A stretch of DNA of 64,000 bases from Stieleria mannarensis (GTDB lineage: Bacteria > Planctomycetota > Planctomycetia > Pirellulales > Pirellulaceae). Position 1 is the first letter of the stretch, and each line of letters opens with the position of its first letter. Shown here piece by piece: positions 1 to 7,915 of this stretch. The stretch is taken from NCBI RefSeq assembly GCF_014154935.1, contig NZ_JACEHH010000007.1:169529-233528 (forward strand), in the 5' to 3' direction. Both the position numbers and the translations under genes were made by a program. The notes beneath the pieces were generated by a model. It saw only the letters and a list, made by a program, of their open reading frames with translations, searched no databases and was not told the DNA's origin.

Positions 1-210
1 CCGCCGGCGAAGACGGTCACAAGATTAGATTCTGACAATTGATTCGTGTACGGTTTGGAAAAAGAATTTCCAAGTCTCACGTCCGGCGTGTCAGGCCGAT
101 CAACGAAATCGAGTTTTGGCGGGCGACCGGTAGCAAAGCGGCCGAGAAAATAAGCGGTGCCATCGCCCGACGCGTTGGTTGACCGGGCGATGCGGCCGCC
201 GGTGGATCGA

Positions 211-243
211 GCATCGGGGCGCTGCGGTGCAGCGCCCCGATGC
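211..243. repeat. Stable 15-bp hairpin
   Basis: The arms 211-225 and 229-243 (GCATCGGGGCGCTGC and its exact complement) are separated by a 3-nt loop, GGT. No T-tract follows on either strand, so it is not a standard terminator. It lies 19 nt after a second inverted repeat (161-169/184-192), so the region can form two consecutive stem-loops. Confidence 0.85.
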
Positions 244-539
244 GGGCGGATTTCGGCGTGGAGCTACCACCGAAGACGGTTGACCCAGAAACCGTCGTCA
301 GTCGCGTTGAATGCTCCGTCGCCCAGAAAACCTGGGGACAGGAAACGATTCCCGCAAAACGTTTGCCTACGTTCGAAATCCGCCTGTGTGTGCGGTGTTG
401 ATTCGGTCGTTCGGCTCGGACCGGTCGCCTCGACGGCCGTCCGACCCAAGCCATAAACGCCGAAATAGCCGCCGGTATGCACCGCTGTCAATGGCGATCT
501 GATCGGCAGGCCGAATCGATCGGGTCAATTTTCTAAACT

Positions 540-633
540 CCAAAATCTTCCTACCTCGCCACCTGGCCTCGGTGTCCCGTCACCTCGCTGGGAGCTGGGA
601 GGTGGGAGCTGGGAGAGCGATGGCAGAATGATG
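540..633. repeat. Intergenic repeat remnant (AAAATCTTCCTACCTC ... GGCAGAATGAT)
   Basis: The words CCAAAATCTTCCTACCTC (540-557) and GGCAGAATGATG (622-633) recur with similar order and spacing at 47867-47953. The space between them is filled by degenerate GGGAGCTGGGAGGT units. It is an old dispersed repeat and not a gene. Confidence 0.6.
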
Positions 634-783
634 AGCGTCGTGGAGGCTGGTAACCGGCGAGAGGGCGATTCGGGGCGTTCCCCTGCGAATGCTCTTGTTT
701 TCATTGCTTGGCGGTGTCTACAAGCCAATTCGTGCAATTCAATTCCTCAATGATTTTTTGTTCCACCCTTTCGCTGCGGGCGG

Positions 784-1998
784 ATGATGTCCCCTTTTCA
801 AATCAATTCGCAATCACGACCGCCGCTGCAGAGGCCGGCGATCCGCCGAGCCGTCCTGCATCTGCTGGCGGCCGCCCTGCTGGTCGGCGTCACCGGTCAA
901 TCGCCGACGGTGCTGCACGGGCAAGTCCCGACGCTGCCGGCCGACGTCGCCCCGTTGCCCGACGATCCGGCCACGATCATGGCCGTCGTCGGTCAATCGC
1001 CGATCCTGTGGGGCGATATCCAGCCCAAGGTGGACGGCCGGATCAACCAGGTGCTCGAAGAGAAAAACCTGAAACTTCCTCCGGAACAACTCGCCCCGGC
1101 CCGCATGAACCTGGCCCGCGGCGCGCTGACCCAAGCGATCCAAACCAAGATGATGAGTGAGTCGTTCTTACTGGAACAGGTCGGAACCCAGGCTGCCGAA
1201 AAACGCCGTGAAGTCAGTGAGATGATGACCAGTCGCGCCCGACAGATGTTCTTCGAAAACGAACTCCAAGGGCTGAAGGAAAAGTACGGCACCGAAGACC
1301 TGACCGAGTTGGACGCAAAGCTGCGGGAAACGGGAACGTCGTTGCGAGCGCGTCAACGTGAGTTCACCGACATGATGCTCGGCCACATGTACATGCGCAG
1401 CAAGATCGAAAAAGACCCGCCGGTCACGATCTCCGAAATCAACGCCGCCTACCAACATGATTTGGATTCCTATCGCCACAAAGCCAAAGCGCGATGGGAA
1501 CAACTTTCGGTGCTGTTTGCCAACCATCCCTCACGGGAAGCAGCGAGGAAGCGGATCATCGAAATCGGTCGTGAAGTCCACTTCAACTCGGGCTGGGTTC
1601 AGACTGCGAAACGAAAGAGCGAAGAACCCTTTGCAGCCGACGGCGGGCAACACGATTGGACCTCCGAAGGGTCGCTGGCGTCCAAGCCGATCGAACAGCA
1701 AGTGTTTTCGATTCCGCTAAACAAGATGAGCGAGATCATCGAGGACGATCAGGGGCTGCACATCATTCGTGTCTTGGAACGAAAAGAGGCCGGAGTGACA
1801 CCACTGGCCCAGGTGCAGGATGACATTCGCGAAAAGATCAAACAAGAAAAGATCGCCGCCTCCCAAGCCAAGATGATGCGCGAGATGCAAAAGAAGGTCC
1901 CGGTCTGGTCGATGTATCCCGACGACATGCCCGGTGCCAAACCGCTGCGTCCGACCAGCATCGCGACCGGGCCGACACGCGATTCGGATTACCGATAA
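784..1998 (+). CDS. SurA/PpiC-like peptidyl-prolyl isomerase, exported
   Basis: A predicted periplasmic foldase that would isomerise prolyl bonds and chaperone exported or outer-membrane proteins. Of 404 residues, the first ~45 form a signal peptide with a basic stretch and the hydrophobic core LLAAALLVGV. A helical SurA-N-like region follows (about 60-230), then a parvulin (PpiC) domain at about 235-340, seen in the WTSEGSLASKPIEQQVFSIP and GLHIIRVLERK motifs. The C-terminus is Lys/Met-rich and helical. Two adjacent ATGs (784, 787) make the exact start uncertain, and there is no strong Shine-Dalgarno. The next gene in the same direction is a lipoprotein 280 bp away, across a MITE-like element, so an operon is doubtful. 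The family assignment is from motifs. Substrate specificity is unknown. Confidence 0.85.
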   Translation: MMSPFQINSQSRPPLQRPAIRRAVLHLLAAALLVGVTGQSPTVLHGQVPTLPADVAPLPDDPATIMAVVGQSPILWGDIQPKVDGRINQVLEEKNLKLPPEQLAPARMNLARGALTQAIQTKMMSESFLLEQVGTQAAEKRREVSEMMTSRARQMFFENELQGLKEKYGTEDLTELDAKLRETGTSLRARQREFTDMMLGHMYMRSKIEKDPPVTISEINAAYQHDLDSYRHKAKARWEQLSVLFANHPSREAARKRIIEIGREVHFNSGWVQTAKRKSEEPFAADGGQHDWTSEGSLASKPIEQQVFSIPLNKMSEIIEDDQGLHIIRVLERKEAGVTPLAQVQDDIREKIKQEKIAASQAKMMREMQKKVPVWSMYPDDMPGAKPLRPTSIATGPTRDSDYR

Positions 1999-2012
1999 GG
2001 TGATCGGAACGT

Positions 2013-2176
2013 CTAGTATTCCGCCGCAGCTTGGTTTTCGGTTGGGCCGGACAGTCGCCGTCCTCTCCGAGGTCGGCGCGTGGCAACGCTTCGCTTTGTG
2101 GGTGCCGAGTTCGGAGAACACGGCGACTCTCCGAACCCTTCGGCTACCCGCAAGTGAAGCTGCGGCGGAATACTAG
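2013..2176. mobile_element. MITE-like element with perfect 20-bp terminal inverted repeats
   Basis: The 164-bp element starts with CTAGTATTCCGCCGCAGCTT (2013-2032) and ends with its exact reverse complement (2157-2176). An imperfect palindrome lies inside (2054-2127), with arms GTCGCCGTCCTCTCCGAG and CTCCGAGTTCGG-type sequence. A second copy of this inner palindrome, inverted, is at 46823-46903. It encodes nothing. The symmetric ends suggest a non-autonomous mobile element or a large REP-type structure. Target-site duplications are not obvious. Confidence 0.6.
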
Positions 2177-2185
2177 CAGACTGCA

Positions 2186-2211
2186 GTAGCGGAACTCGCC
2201 AAGAGTTTCGC
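2186..2211. repeat. 26-bp dispersed repeat, copy 1
   Basis: GTAGCGGAACTCGCCAAGAG plus TTTCGC is identical to 44518-44543. It lies just downstream of the MITE-like element and upstream of a lipoprotein gene. It is probably part of a larger intergenic repeat family, since both copies are followed by unrelated sequence. Confidence 0.7.
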
Positions 2212-2277
2212 CGGCCGCGAAAAGCGAAAGGCTTGACGGCCTGTTGAGTTCCTCCAAACCAAACCGTGCCTAGCAGG

Positions 2278-2919
2278 ATGCTTGTCCCACGATTCCGAAA
2301 CGTCGCATCGCTGCTGCTTGTGATTGGCTGCTTGCTGGTCGTCGCCGGTTGCGGTCAATTGGCTTATCGATTGGACCGCCGCGCGCCCGAGCAGTTCATC
2401 CCCAACCCGTTGGAATTGCCGCCGCTAGAAGACCAATTCGTTTGGTCTCAAGTCGTCGACACGGTGGACGACTACTTCCGCATCTCGCGTGAACAGCCGG
2501 TGCAGAATTCGGCCAACTATCTGTTGGACGGACGGTTGGAAACGTCGTATCGCGTCGGCGCGTCGGTGTTGGAGCCGTGGCGCAAGGACAGCACGGCGGG
2601 ATTCGAAGCGTTGCAAAGCACGCTGCAATCGATCCGCCGCAAGGCGACCGTCATCGTTCGCCCGCGCGGCGCCGCCTACACGGTCGAGGTGATCGTTCAA
2701 AAGGACCTTGAGGACACCGACCGGACGCAATACGCCACCGAGACCACTGCGACGCGGCGCCACGACGGCACCGTCGTTCGCCAGGTCGGCGGCGCGGGTG
2801 ATTCCCCTCAGACCTTGGGTTGGATTTCACTCGGCCGCGACACTTCACTGGAACAACGGATTTTGAGGGACATTTTCCAGCGTGTGACCGAACAAGACGC
2901 TCGACGTTCCCACCTATAG
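2278..2919 (+). CDS. Predicted lipoprotein of unknown function
   Basis: A 213-residue protein with a type II signal peptide: hydrophobic residues 9-23 followed by the lipobox V-A-G-C25. The mature part is soluble and mixed alpha/beta and contains no motif I recognise. It is probably anchored on the inner face of an envelope membrane. I chose ATG 2278, which has AGCAGG directly upstream. A GTG at 2266 in the same frame would add four residues. The region around residues 100-140 (RRKATVIVRPRG, AYTVEVIVQKDL) looks like beta-strands of a small repeat domain. No operon partner is evident. I do not recognise the family. Confidence 0.75.
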   Translation: MLVPRFRNVASLLLVIGCLLVVAGCGQLAYRLDRRAPEQFIPNPLELPPLEDQFVWSQVVDTVDDYFRISREQPVQNSANYLLDGRLETSYRVGASVLEPWRKDSTAGFEALQSTLQSIRRKATVIVRPRGAAYTVEVIVQKDLEDTDRTQYATETTATRRHDGTVVRQVGGAGDSPQTLGWISLGRDTSLEQRILRDIFQRVTEQDARRSHL

Positions 2920-3057
2920 CTTTTCTCGGAAACTAATTTTCCGCGTCCCCGCCGCCGATACCAACGCTGCAACGGTGGCCGGTCGACCGAAGGTGTGGAC
3001 TGGCTGCCGGGGCATTCGTCTCCCCTCGTCCGTCCACCACCAAGTGAATCTGCCTAC

Positions 3058-3357
3058 ATGATCGGGTTTTCTTCGCAAACCATTTCTTTCGACAAATTTT
3101 GCCGACACGTCGAAGCCTACCTGTGCCGGCTCGGTCAATTGGAACCGGGACAGTTTCCGATGACACGTCGACAGGTCTTACGTGGCGGAGAATCGTGTGG
3201 GTTGTACTTTTGCGTGCACGGGCCGCGGAGTGTGAAATTGACCGCCGTTTACGACCACCGAAAGAAGACGACCATCTACTACGGCACCGACGGGGTTCGC
3301 CGCAGCCAGGAATCGATCAGCGTGAAGCTGCCTTCTCCTCAGCCGCACTCGGCTTGA
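3058..3357 (+). CDS. Small conserved-looking hypothetical protein
   Basis: A 99-residue protein with no signal peptide. The central part (VKLTAVYDHRKKTTIYYGTDGVRR) reads like a short beta-sheet domain followed by a basic tail, and coding character is good through the frame. I chose ATG 3058 over an in-frame GTG at 2995, whose extra 21 residues are Pro/Ser-rich and look non-coding. Its last 41 bases overlap the 3' end of tsaB on the other strand, an unusual convergent overlap. No function can be given. It resembles small proteins often seen in planctomycete genomes, but that is memory only. Confidence 0.65.
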   Translation: MIGFSSQTISFDKFCRHVEAYLCRLGQLEPGQFPMTRRQVLRGGESCGLYFCVHGPRSVKLTAVYDHRKKTTIYYGTDGVRRSQESISVKLPSPQPHSA

Positions 3358-4030
3358 GATAGCGCGCCGAGAGCGTGAAGGGATCGCTGAAGCATTTCGG
3401 CGGCTGTAGCGCACTGCCGGCGACCAGCCCGGCCGCGACCAGTCCGACGCCGACGGCATCGGAGTGTTCACAGGCGGACACCCGATCGGCTGCCGAATCG
3501 GAATGAATGGAACGATCCCCCGCGATCACCCAATCGGACAACTCAAGCGTTTCGGCGACGCGGCGGTCCCAATCGCCGCGAGAGAGAACCTGGGCGCGAT
3601 CGTCGCAGCGGTGGATCAAATTGTCGCGGGTCAGTTCCTCGCGCGAGAATTCGGCGGCGAAAACTTGGCGGCGGTAGGCGTTCAGCCCCACCAGAGCGTG
3701 CCCGGCGGGCCGATCGTGTAGCGTCACTGCAGCGATCGCCGCGAGCGAACCGACCGGGATCACAGGGATTTCCAGAGCATAGGCCAGCGTTTTGGCCGTC
3801 GTGATCGCGATTCGCAGGCCCGTGAACGATCCCGGACCGACTGCCACCGCGATCGCCGCCGGTCGCCGCTCTTGCTGCTCGCACCAGCGGAGTGCACCGT
3901 CCAATTGTCCGGCAATCTCCGCGGCAGTCCGTCGCAGCCGGCCGAATCGACGATCCAGCAGCACATTTTTGCCATCCAAAACGGCGATCGACCCGTTTGT
4001 TCCGGTGGTTTCCAGGGCGAGCTGAATCAT
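3317..4030 (-). CDS. tsaB: tRNA threonylcarbamoyladenosine biosynthesis protein TsaB
   Basis: TsaB is the scaffold partner of TsaD in making N6-threonylcarbamoyl-adenosine at position 37 of ANN-decoding tRNAs. It is cytoplasmic. The 237 residues fit the family (about 220-240). The N-terminal ASKHA strand MIQLALETTGTNGSIAVLDG and the signature VGPGSFTGLRIAITTAKTLA (about 67-86) identify it. As in other TsaB proteins, the residues needed for catalysis in the TsaD paralogue are absent. The start ATG at 4030 is the only good one. The 3' end overlaps the convergent 99-aa gene. tsaD and tsaE are not in this window. Confidence 0.93.
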   Translation of the reverse strand: MIQLALETTGTNGSIAVLDGKNVLLDRRFGRLRRTAAEIAGQLDGALRWCEQQERRPAAIAVAVGPGSFTGLRIAITTAKTLAYALEIPVIPVGSLAAIAAVTLHDRPAGHALVGLNAYRRQVFAAEFSREELTRDNLIHRCDDRAQVLSRGDWDRRVAETLELSDWVIAGDRSIHSDSAADRVSACEHSDAVGVGLVAAGLVAGSALQPPKCFSDPFTLSARYLKPSAAEEKAASR

Positions 4031-4201
4031 CGAGGGTTGTGAGGAAACTAGAAATAATGCGGCGTCGGACGCGCCGATTCGCGTCTGTGCCGTGGGATTG
4101 TCGCGAAAATTTGGTTACCTTTACAATTCGCCGACCGATGGATTCGTTTGTCGAACCCCATTTTGATTCTCAGCCCTTTTTTCCCGCCAGGACCAAACAA
4201 A

Positions 4202-4969
4202 GTGAAGCGAGCCCTGATCAGCGACATTCACGGCAACCTTGAAGCGCTGCTCGCGGTTCTGGCCGATATCGGTACCCAATCGGTAGACGAAATTTACTGT
4301 CTGGGCGACATCATTGGCTATGGGCCCAATCCCTGCGAATGCCTGGACCAGGTGATGAAACACTGCAAGGTCACCATCCTGGGCAACCACGACCAGGCCG
4401 CGCTGTTCGATCCCGACGGCTTCAACCCGATGGCGTTGCAGGCGATTTACTGGACCCGCGACCAACTGGACAACGGCCCCGGCAACGCCTCCCAAGTCAA
4501 CGGACGCTGGGATTTCCTAGGCGAATTGCCCCGCTACTGTGACGAGGATCAATACAAGTTCGTTCACGGATCCCCCCGCGATCCGACCAACGAGTACGTT
4601 TTCCCCGAATACATTTTCGATCAGCGGAAAATGGAAATCTTGTTCGGCAAGGTCAAACAATACTGCTTCATGGGGCACACGCACTTGCCGGGGATCTTCA
4701 CGACGAACTGTGAGTTCATCCAGCCCGATGAATGCGACTACCAATATCGGCTGACCAGCGAAAAAGCGATGGTCAACGTCGGCAGCGTCGGCCAACCGCG
4801 TGACGAAGACAACCGCGCGTGTTACGTGATCTTGGACAAAGACGCCCCCGGCGGTCCTACCGTCAACTATCGCCGAGTCGAATATGACATTGAAACGACA
4901 GCCAACAAGATTTACGCCCAACCCGACTTGTCCGACCAACTCGGCGACCGAATCAAACACGGACGTTAA
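4202..4969 (+). CDS. Calcineurin-like metallophosphoesterase, copy 1
   Basis: A 255-residue cytoplasmic enzyme of the YfcE/MJ0936-like metallophosphoesterase superfamily, which hydrolyses phosphomono- or diesters with two divalent metals. The motifs are in the expected order: SDIHGN near the N-terminus, CLGDIIGYGP, GNHD, HGSPR and GHTH. I chose GTG 4202 because SDIHGN then falls at residues 6-11. An upstream ATG (4148) would add 18 residues unlike the family. The stop codon TAA is followed directly by the GTG of a close paralogue, so the two are a tandem duplication in one transcript. The substrate is unknown. Phosphodiesterase or protein phosphatase activity is equally possible. Confidence 0.87.
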   Translation: MKRALISDIHGNLEALLAVLADIGTQSVDEIYCLGDIIGYGPNPCECLDQVMKHCKVTILGNHDQAALFDPDGFNPMALQAIYWTRDQLDNGPGNASQVNGRWDFLGELPRYCDEDQYKFVHGSPRDPTNEYVFPEYIFDQRKMEILFGKVKQYCFMGHTHLPGIFTTNCEFIQPDECDYQYRLTSEKAMVNVGSVGQPRDEDNRACYVILDKDAPGGPTVNYRRVEYDIETTANKIYAQPDLSDQLGDRIKHGR

Positions 4970-5749
4970 GTGACCCGAACTGCGATCCTAAGCGATATCC
5001 ACGGCAACCTGACCGCGCTGCGGGCCGTGCTGGAGCATGTCCAAACCCAACAAGTTGACCGCATCGTCTGCCTGGGCGATGTCGTCGGCTACGGCCCCCA
5101 ACCCTGCGAATGCCTGGACGTGGTGATGGAGTTCGCGTTCTGCGTGCTCGGCAACCACGACAGCAGCGCGCTGTTCGACCCCGAAGGATTCAACGCCGCG
5201 GCCGAACAAGCAATCTTCTGGACCCGCAGCAAGCTGGAAAACCACGCCGGTGATTCCGCTGGCGACGCCGCCCCCCCCTCGGATTCCCGCCGGCGGCTGG
5301 ATTTCCTGTGCGGGCTGCCACGCACCATCCGCGAAGAAAACATCCTGTTCGTGCACGGATCCCCACGCGGACCGACCAACGAATATGTCATGCCCGAGGA
5401 CATCCAGAACAGCAAGAAGATGGAAAAGTTGTTCTCGCTGGTCCCGCACCTGTGTTTCCAAGGTCACACCCACGTACCAGGCATCTTTACCACCGACCTG
5501 CAATTTCTGCGGCCCCATGATGTCGCCGAAGGCTACGACGTCAGCGATCCGTCGACGCGGCTGATGATCAATGTCGGCAGCGTCGGCCAGCCACGCGACC
5601 TGGATCCACGCAGCTGTTACGTGATCTACGACCAGCAACAGGTCTTCTTTCACCGCGTCGAATACGACATCGAAGACACGATCGCGAAAATCGAAGCCGA
5701 GACCGAACTCGATAACTTTCTCGGCTACCGACTCCGCGACGGCCGCTAG
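4970..5749 (+). CDS. Calcineurin-like metallophosphoesterase, copy 2
   Basis: A 259-residue paralogue of the preceding gene, beginning with GTG immediately after its stop. The same metal-binding motifs are present (SDIHGN, CLGDVVGYGP, GNHD, GHTH), and long blocks match between the two, for example PCECLD, ALFDPEGFN versus ALFDPDGFN, FVHGSPRGPTNEYV, and NVGSVGQPRD. Copy 2 carries a short insertion around residue 95-110 (DSAGDAAPPSDSRRR). Both copies keep all metal ligands I can identify, so neither looks like a pseudogene. They could form a heterodimer or have different substrates. Confidence 0.87.
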   Translation: MTRTAILSDIHGNLTALRAVLEHVQTQQVDRIVCLGDVVGYGPQPCECLDVVMEFAFCVLGNHDSSALFDPEGFNAAAEQAIFWTRSKLENHAGDSAGDAAPPSDSRRRLDFLCGLPRTIREENILFVHGSPRGPTNEYVMPEDIQNSKKMEKLFSLVPHLCFQGHTHVPGIFTTDLQFLRPHDVAEGYDVSDPSTRLMINVGSVGQPRDLDPRSCYVIYDQQQVFFHRVEYDIEDTIAKIEAETELDNFLGYRLRDGR

Positions 5750-5761
5750 CATCGGCAACCC

Positions 5762-5827
5762 GTAGTGGACGACGCGAGGAGTCCTCGCAGTTGGCAATCC
5801 GAATGGACTCGTCGCCTCGTCCACTAC
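5762..5827. repeat. REP-like palindromic repeat, family GTGGACGA, copy 1
   Basis: A 66-bp near-perfect inverted repeat. The left arm GTAGTGGACGACGCGAGGAG pairs with the right arm ending in CGTCCACTAC, with two mismatches. The left arm also contains its own 7-bp palindrome GCGAGGA-G-TCCTCGC. Related copies are at 39499-39560 and 39573-39624. It sits between the second phosphoesterase and the DUF1559 gene and could act as a transcript-end structure. Confidence 0.85.
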
Positions 5828-5961
5828 TGGTAGATCAAATTCACGGCCGAAAAGCCACAAAAGTGACAATCAACCGCATTAACTGACATTTTCGCCGGTA
5901 GAACCACCCCAAAAAGGAATACATTGAAGGCTACCTTGCCATTCTTTTCTATTTCCTTTTC

Positions 5962-5967
5962 AGGAGG
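5962..5967 (+). promoter_or_regulatory. Strong ribosome binding site for the DUF1559 gene
   Basis: A perfect AGGAGG lies 5 nt before ATG 5973. Most genes in this window lack such a site, so it fixes this start and suggests high expression. Confidence 0.9.
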
Positions 5968-5972
5968 CTCTT

Positions 5973-7223
5973 ATGAATCGGCATGCGAAATCGGGCTTCA
6001 CGCTTGTGGAGCTGTTGGTTGTCATCGCCATTATCGGCATCTTGGTCGGACTGCTGCTGCCGGCAGTCCAAGCGGCTCGCGAAGCGGCGCGACGGATGAG
6101 CTGCAGTAACAATTTCCGGCAAATCGGGATCGCCGTGCACAATTACCACGCAGCCTACAAAGAGCTGCCGATGCATGGGGTGGGAACGACCAGCCCCGGC
6201 GGAGCCGCACCCTCATTCGGCCAAACAGGACCGAACCATGATTGGTGGCGGAATTATTCCCACTCTAACTCGTGGCGGTTGAGCGCCCTGGTTGGCCTGA
6301 CCCCGTTCATGGAGCAGCAAGGGATTTGGGACCAAATCTCCAATCCCAACAACAAGGACGCCATCGACTCGACGGTGGTCTACAATCCGCCCTGGCCACC
6401 GATGGGACCGGTCCCCACTCAGGCCAGGTACATCCCCTGGGTGACGGAAATCCCGACCTTGCGCTGCCCGAGTGACCCGGGCGTCGGCTTGCCGGCCCTG
6501 GGACGAACCAACTACGCCGTCAACCTGGGCGATTCGTGTTATTGGTCGATTCGCGGCGGGCGTCAGTTCCCCAACCCCGAAGACGGAACGTACCCGGAAA
6601 CCAGCGGTTGGATGCAGCACTCATTGGCGACCGACCGCGGGATGTTTGTTCAACACAAACGGGCGAAGTTCCGCGACGTGCTGGACGGATTGTCCAACAC
6701 GATCGCGATGGCCGAAATCGCAACCGACCTGGGTGACCGGGACAAACGTACGCTGGCGGACCATGAATCGACTCAAGCCTGGGCGTTGATTCGTGACAAC
6801 CCGAAATGGTGCGAGGACCAAGGTTACCTCGATCCGGATCGTCCTCGATTCTGGGAGCCGAACCTGCAAATGATGAACCGCACCAACGGACGCGGATTCC
6901 GCTGGGCCGATCACCGGGTCGAGATGACCACGATTCACACGATTCTGCCGCCCAACTCGGAAATCTGTGCTCAACGGAACCCCGGCGGGACCTTCCTGGC
7001 TCCGCCCAGTAGCCGCCACCAGGGCGGTGCGCACATCCTGATGGGTGATGGCGCGGTCGTGTTCATGACCGATTCGGTCGAGGCCGGCAACAGTCGCGCC
7101 GGTATGGTTTGGCGAAATGGTACCGGTGGACAAACCCCCGGCAGCATCAGCCCCTATGGCCTTTGGGGTGCACTGGGCACGCGGGCAAGCAATGAAACGA
7201 TTGAAGAACAACTCAATCAGTAG
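5973..7223 (+). CDS. DUF1559 family protein with type IV prepilin-like N-terminus
   Basis: A 416-residue protein of the large planctomycete DUF1559 family. The first residues MNRHAKSGFTLVELLVVIAI are a prepilin signal: processing would occur after Gly8, and Glu12 is the conserved fifth residue of the mature protein. A hydrophobic helix is followed by LLLPAVQAAREAARRMSCSNNFRQI, the family hallmark. The C-terminal H-x-G-G...GDGAV motif (HQGGAHILMGDGAVVFM) is also typical. Such proteins are thought to be pseudopilins or surface fibre components; the function is not established. A small lipoprotein follows 28 bp downstream with its own Shine-Dalgarno, and a terminator ends the pair. Confidence 0.95.
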   Translation: MNRHAKSGFTLVELLVVIAIIGILVGLLLPAVQAAREAARRMSCSNNFRQIGIAVHNYHAAYKELPMHGVGTTSPGGAAPSFGQTGPNHDWWRNYSHSNSWRLSALVGLTPFMEQQGIWDQISNPNNKDAIDSTVVYNPPWPPMGPVPTQARYIPWVTEIPTLRCPSDPGVGLPALGRTNYAVNLGDSCYWSIRGGRQFPNPEDGTYPETSGWMQHSLATDRGMFVQHKRAKFRDVLDGLSNTIAMAEIATDLGDRDKRTLADHESTQAWALIRDNPKWCEDQGYLDPDRPRFWEPNLQMMNRTNGRGFRWADHRVEMTTIHTILPPNSEICAQRNPGGTFLAPPSSRHQGGAHILMGDGAVVFMTDSVEAGNSRAGMVWRNGTGGQTPGSISPYGLWGALGTRASNETIEEQLNQ

Positions 7224-7237
7224 TCTTCCGCTTGCCC

Positions 7238-7245
7238 AAAGGAGT
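7238..7245 (+). promoter_or_regulatory. Ribosome binding site for the small lipoprotein gene
   Basis: AAAGGAGT lies 6 nt upstream of ATG 7252 and decides that start over in-frame codons further upstream inside the DUF1559 gene. Confidence 0.85.
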
Positions 7246-7251
7246 CACGCA

Positions 7252-7446
7252 ATGAGACCTCAATTTTTCTGGCCCGTTGTTTTTGCGGCCCTGCTGGCAT
7301 TGCCCTTGGCCGGGTGCGGAGAGCCGCAACCGTCCAACGTGATGGAGAGCGCCGACGAGCAAGCGTTTGCCGATTACGAACGCATGATCTCCGAAGACGC
7401 GAACGTCCAAAACGATGCGGAACCGGACCAGCAGAAACCTGAGTAG
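7252..7446 (+). CDS. Small lipoprotein paired with DUF1559 protein
   Basis: A 64-residue protein. Residues 1-21 are a lipoprotein signal peptide ending in L-A-G-C22, and the mature part of about 42 residues is acidic (EDANVQNDAEPDQQKPE). Short lipoproteins of this type commonly follow DUF1559 genes in planctomycetes (family knowledge, not a search). It would be anchored in a membrane facing the periplasm, perhaps as an accessory to the pseudopilin. The gene has its own Shine-Dalgarno and is followed 32 bp later by an intrinsic terminator, so the two genes form a complete unit. Confidence 0.85.
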   Translation: MRPQFFWPVVFAALLALPLAGCGEPQPSNVMESADEQAFADYERMISEDANVQNDAEPDQQKPE

Positions 7447-7478
7447 GTCGCCGCGGACTGAGTCTGCGTTTGCCACAG

Positions 7479-7515
7479 AGCCCCTCGCGAGTCATCGCGG
7501 GGGGCTTTTTCTTTT
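7479..7515 (+). terminator. Rho-independent terminator after the DUF1559 operon
   Basis: A 12-bp stem (AGCCCCTCGCGA, 7479-7490, with TCGCGGGGGGCT, 7495-7506; one G-T pair) and a 4-nt loop are followed by TTTTTCTTTT. This is the clearest intrinsic terminator in the window. Confidence 0.92.
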
Positions 7516-7915
7516 GTGACATGCCTAGTACCCACCACATCTCAACGGGACGGCCCCGAGCGACCTCGCTGACGGGCACACAGGCAACCGACAAAGACAG
7601 CGTTCCATCGCATCCTTATTTGATCACAGAGTGAATTCCACTGCGGTCTGTTTTGGCCAGAGCGGGGCTGGAGGGAAAGGGCATCGACCCAACCAGTTTT
7701 CGCCGCGCTGGCCCCCTCATCCCCAGCCCTTCTCCCCCGCAAAGCCGGGGGAGAAGGGAGCCATTGTAAATCGTGTAGACACCAATACTTAAAGGGCGGG
7801 TTTTGTCTAAACTCTGTGCCTCGAGCACACGTTGCGGCTAGGGGAGTTACATTGGAGAATTGATTCCCCGCAGTCCTTTTTTGCCCCCACCTTATCAAAC
7901 AACATCTCCACCACC
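7516..7915. other. Intergenic stretch with a CCCTTCTCCCCCG hairpin
   Basis: No gene is supported. It contains a 13-bp perfect inverted repeat, 7727-7739/7746-7758 (CCCTTCTCCCCCG and complement, 6-nt loop), related in sequence to the larger palindrome at 35646-35711. The ThuA gene promoter should lie between about 7770 and 7900. I see no reliable -35/-10 pair. Confidence 0.6.

Larger units (their letters stand above)
1..783. other. Gene-poor leading stretch with hairpins and repeat debris
   Basis: No convincing gene is visible. The open frames on both strands are short, overlap each other and have no recognisable motifs. The stretch holds a hairpin at about 64-82 (TTGGAAA/TTTCCAA), a 9-bp inverted repeat 161-169/184-192, a very stable 15-bp hairpin 211-243, and a repeat remnant at 540-633 that is shared with 47867-47953. 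A purine-rich run of GGGAGCT-like units lies at about 590-615. A weak promoter for the downstream foldase may be here but I cannot identify one. Confidence 0.6.

Noticed and set aside
45..100. Sequence CTCACGTCCGG after a hairpin, similar to one strand of group II intron domain V
   Set aside because: The matching 5' strand (GAGCCGGA-type) is missing, and no intron-encoded protein or other intron domain is visible. The likeness is too short.
2266..2277. Earlier GTG start for the lipoprotein gene
   Set aside because: The signal peptide is complete from ATG 2278. Four extra residues add nothing.
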